Positions 5,459 through 5,679 of a stretch of DNA of 5,679 nucleotides are shown piece by piece (position 1 is the first letter of the stretch; each line of letters starts with the position of its first letter). The notes under the pieces are model-generated. The model searched no databases and was not told where the DNA came from. It saw only the letters and a program-made list of their open reading frames with translations. Source of the stretch: Rubritepida sp. (lineage in GTDB: Bacteria > Pseudomonadota > Alphaproteobacteria > Acetobacterales > Acetobacteraceae); assembly GCA_014376425.1 (NCBI GenBank), contig JACMRO010000309.1, positions 1 to 5,679 of the forward strand. The letters run 5' to 3'. The position numbers and the translations under genes are program-made.

Positions 5459-5679
5459 TCAGCGCGGCTGCTGCTGCCGTTGCCGGGCATTGGCGATGGC
5501 GCGGTCGATTTCGGGTGAGCCGCTGCCCCGGCCGCCGCCTTGATAGCCGCCCTGGAAGCCCGGCTGCGGAGGCCGCTGTCCGCCGCCGCCCCAGCCCTGG
5601 CCGGGCGCCTGGCTATAACCCTGGCCGTAGCCCTGGTTGTAATTCGGCCGTGGCGCGTACCCGCCGCCGCCATAACCGC
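5459..5679 (-). CDS. C-terminal end of an unidentified protein with a Gly/Tyr/Gln-rich tail
   Basis: The frame is open from the window edge to a TGA at 5461-5459. It gives 72 residues of a protein whose N-terminus lies beyond 5679. Seen: a low-complexity stretch built from G, Y, Q, P and N (such as YNQGYGQGYSQ, GWGGGGQRPP, GFQGGYQGGG), then a short possibly helical, charged end, SPEIDRAIANARQRQQQQPR. Codons in this frame end mostly in G or C, which supports it over the antisense and alternative-frame readings. No domain is visible, so no function is assigned. Such tails occur on RNA- or DNA-binding proteins and on some envelope proteins, and are probably disordered. It lies upstream of rpmE on the same strand, separated by a hairpin. 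Confidence 0.65.
   Translation of the reverse strand, partial: GYGGGGYAPRPNYNQGYGQGYSQAPGQGWGGGGQRPPQPGFQGGYQGGGRGSGSPEIDRAIANARQRQQQPR

Noticed and set aside
5398..5673. - strand 91-codon open frame with Arg/Ala-rich translation
   Set aside because: It overlaps the Gly/Tyr/Gln-rich frame, which has better codon third positions and ends just before a hairpin; the 91-codon frame runs through that hairpin and the rpmE promoter.
1..5679. CRISPR arrays, tRNA or rRNA genes, insertion sequences
   Set aside because: No regularly spaced repeats, cloverleaf-like segments, rRNA-like blocks, transposase motifs or terminal inverted repeats were found on either strand.

Overview
The window is GC-rich DNA with mostly G or C at codon third positions. 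The gene content points to an alphaproteobacterium, most likely of the Acetobacteraceae or a related Rhodospirillales family. Clues are the ileS-lspA-DUF3035 (BamF-type) cluster, a solitary Bug-type tricarboxylate-binding protein with a twin-arginine-like leader, an IbpA-like small heat shock protein with a ROSE-like leader, and a cysteine-poor L31. This placement is inference from protein character, not from a database search.

Left part (1-3331, + strand): a tightly packed operon. It begins inside ileS (isoleucyl-tRNA synthetase, N-terminal part outside the window). It continues through an ATGA start/stop overlap into lspA (lipoprotein signal peptidase), and through a second ATGA overlap into a DUF3035/BamF-family lipoprotein that is itself a substrate of LspA. 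Middle part (3332-4456): after a 59-base gap comes a Bug/TctC-family periplasmic solute-binding protein with its own good ribosome binding site, then a strong stem-loop that can end transcription from both sides.

Right part (4457-5679, - strand): an IbpA-like Hsp20 chaperone, rpmE (ribosomal protein L31), and the C-terminal end of an unidentified protein with a Gly/Tyr/Gln-rich tail. The 235-base gap between hsp20 and rpmE is the most informative non-coding DNA. It holds a heat-shock (RpoH/sigma-32 type) promoter match and a leader of several small hairpins. The last hairpin hides the hsp20 ribosome binding site by pairing it with a UUGCU-containing strand, the hallmark of a ROSE RNA thermometer. 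This suggests hsp20 is controlled by heat at both transcription and translation.

The genes are mostly housekeeping: translation (ileS, rpmE), envelope lipoprotein maturation and outer-membrane assembly (lspA, DUF3035), and protein quality control (hsp20). The Bug protein looks like an accessory gene placed next to the ileS-lspA cluster. I found no RNA genes, CRISPR arrays or insertion sequences, and no convincing undescribed system. The best leads are the thermometer leader, overlapping alternative stem-loops upstream of rpmE, and the low-complexity C-terminal tail at the right edge.
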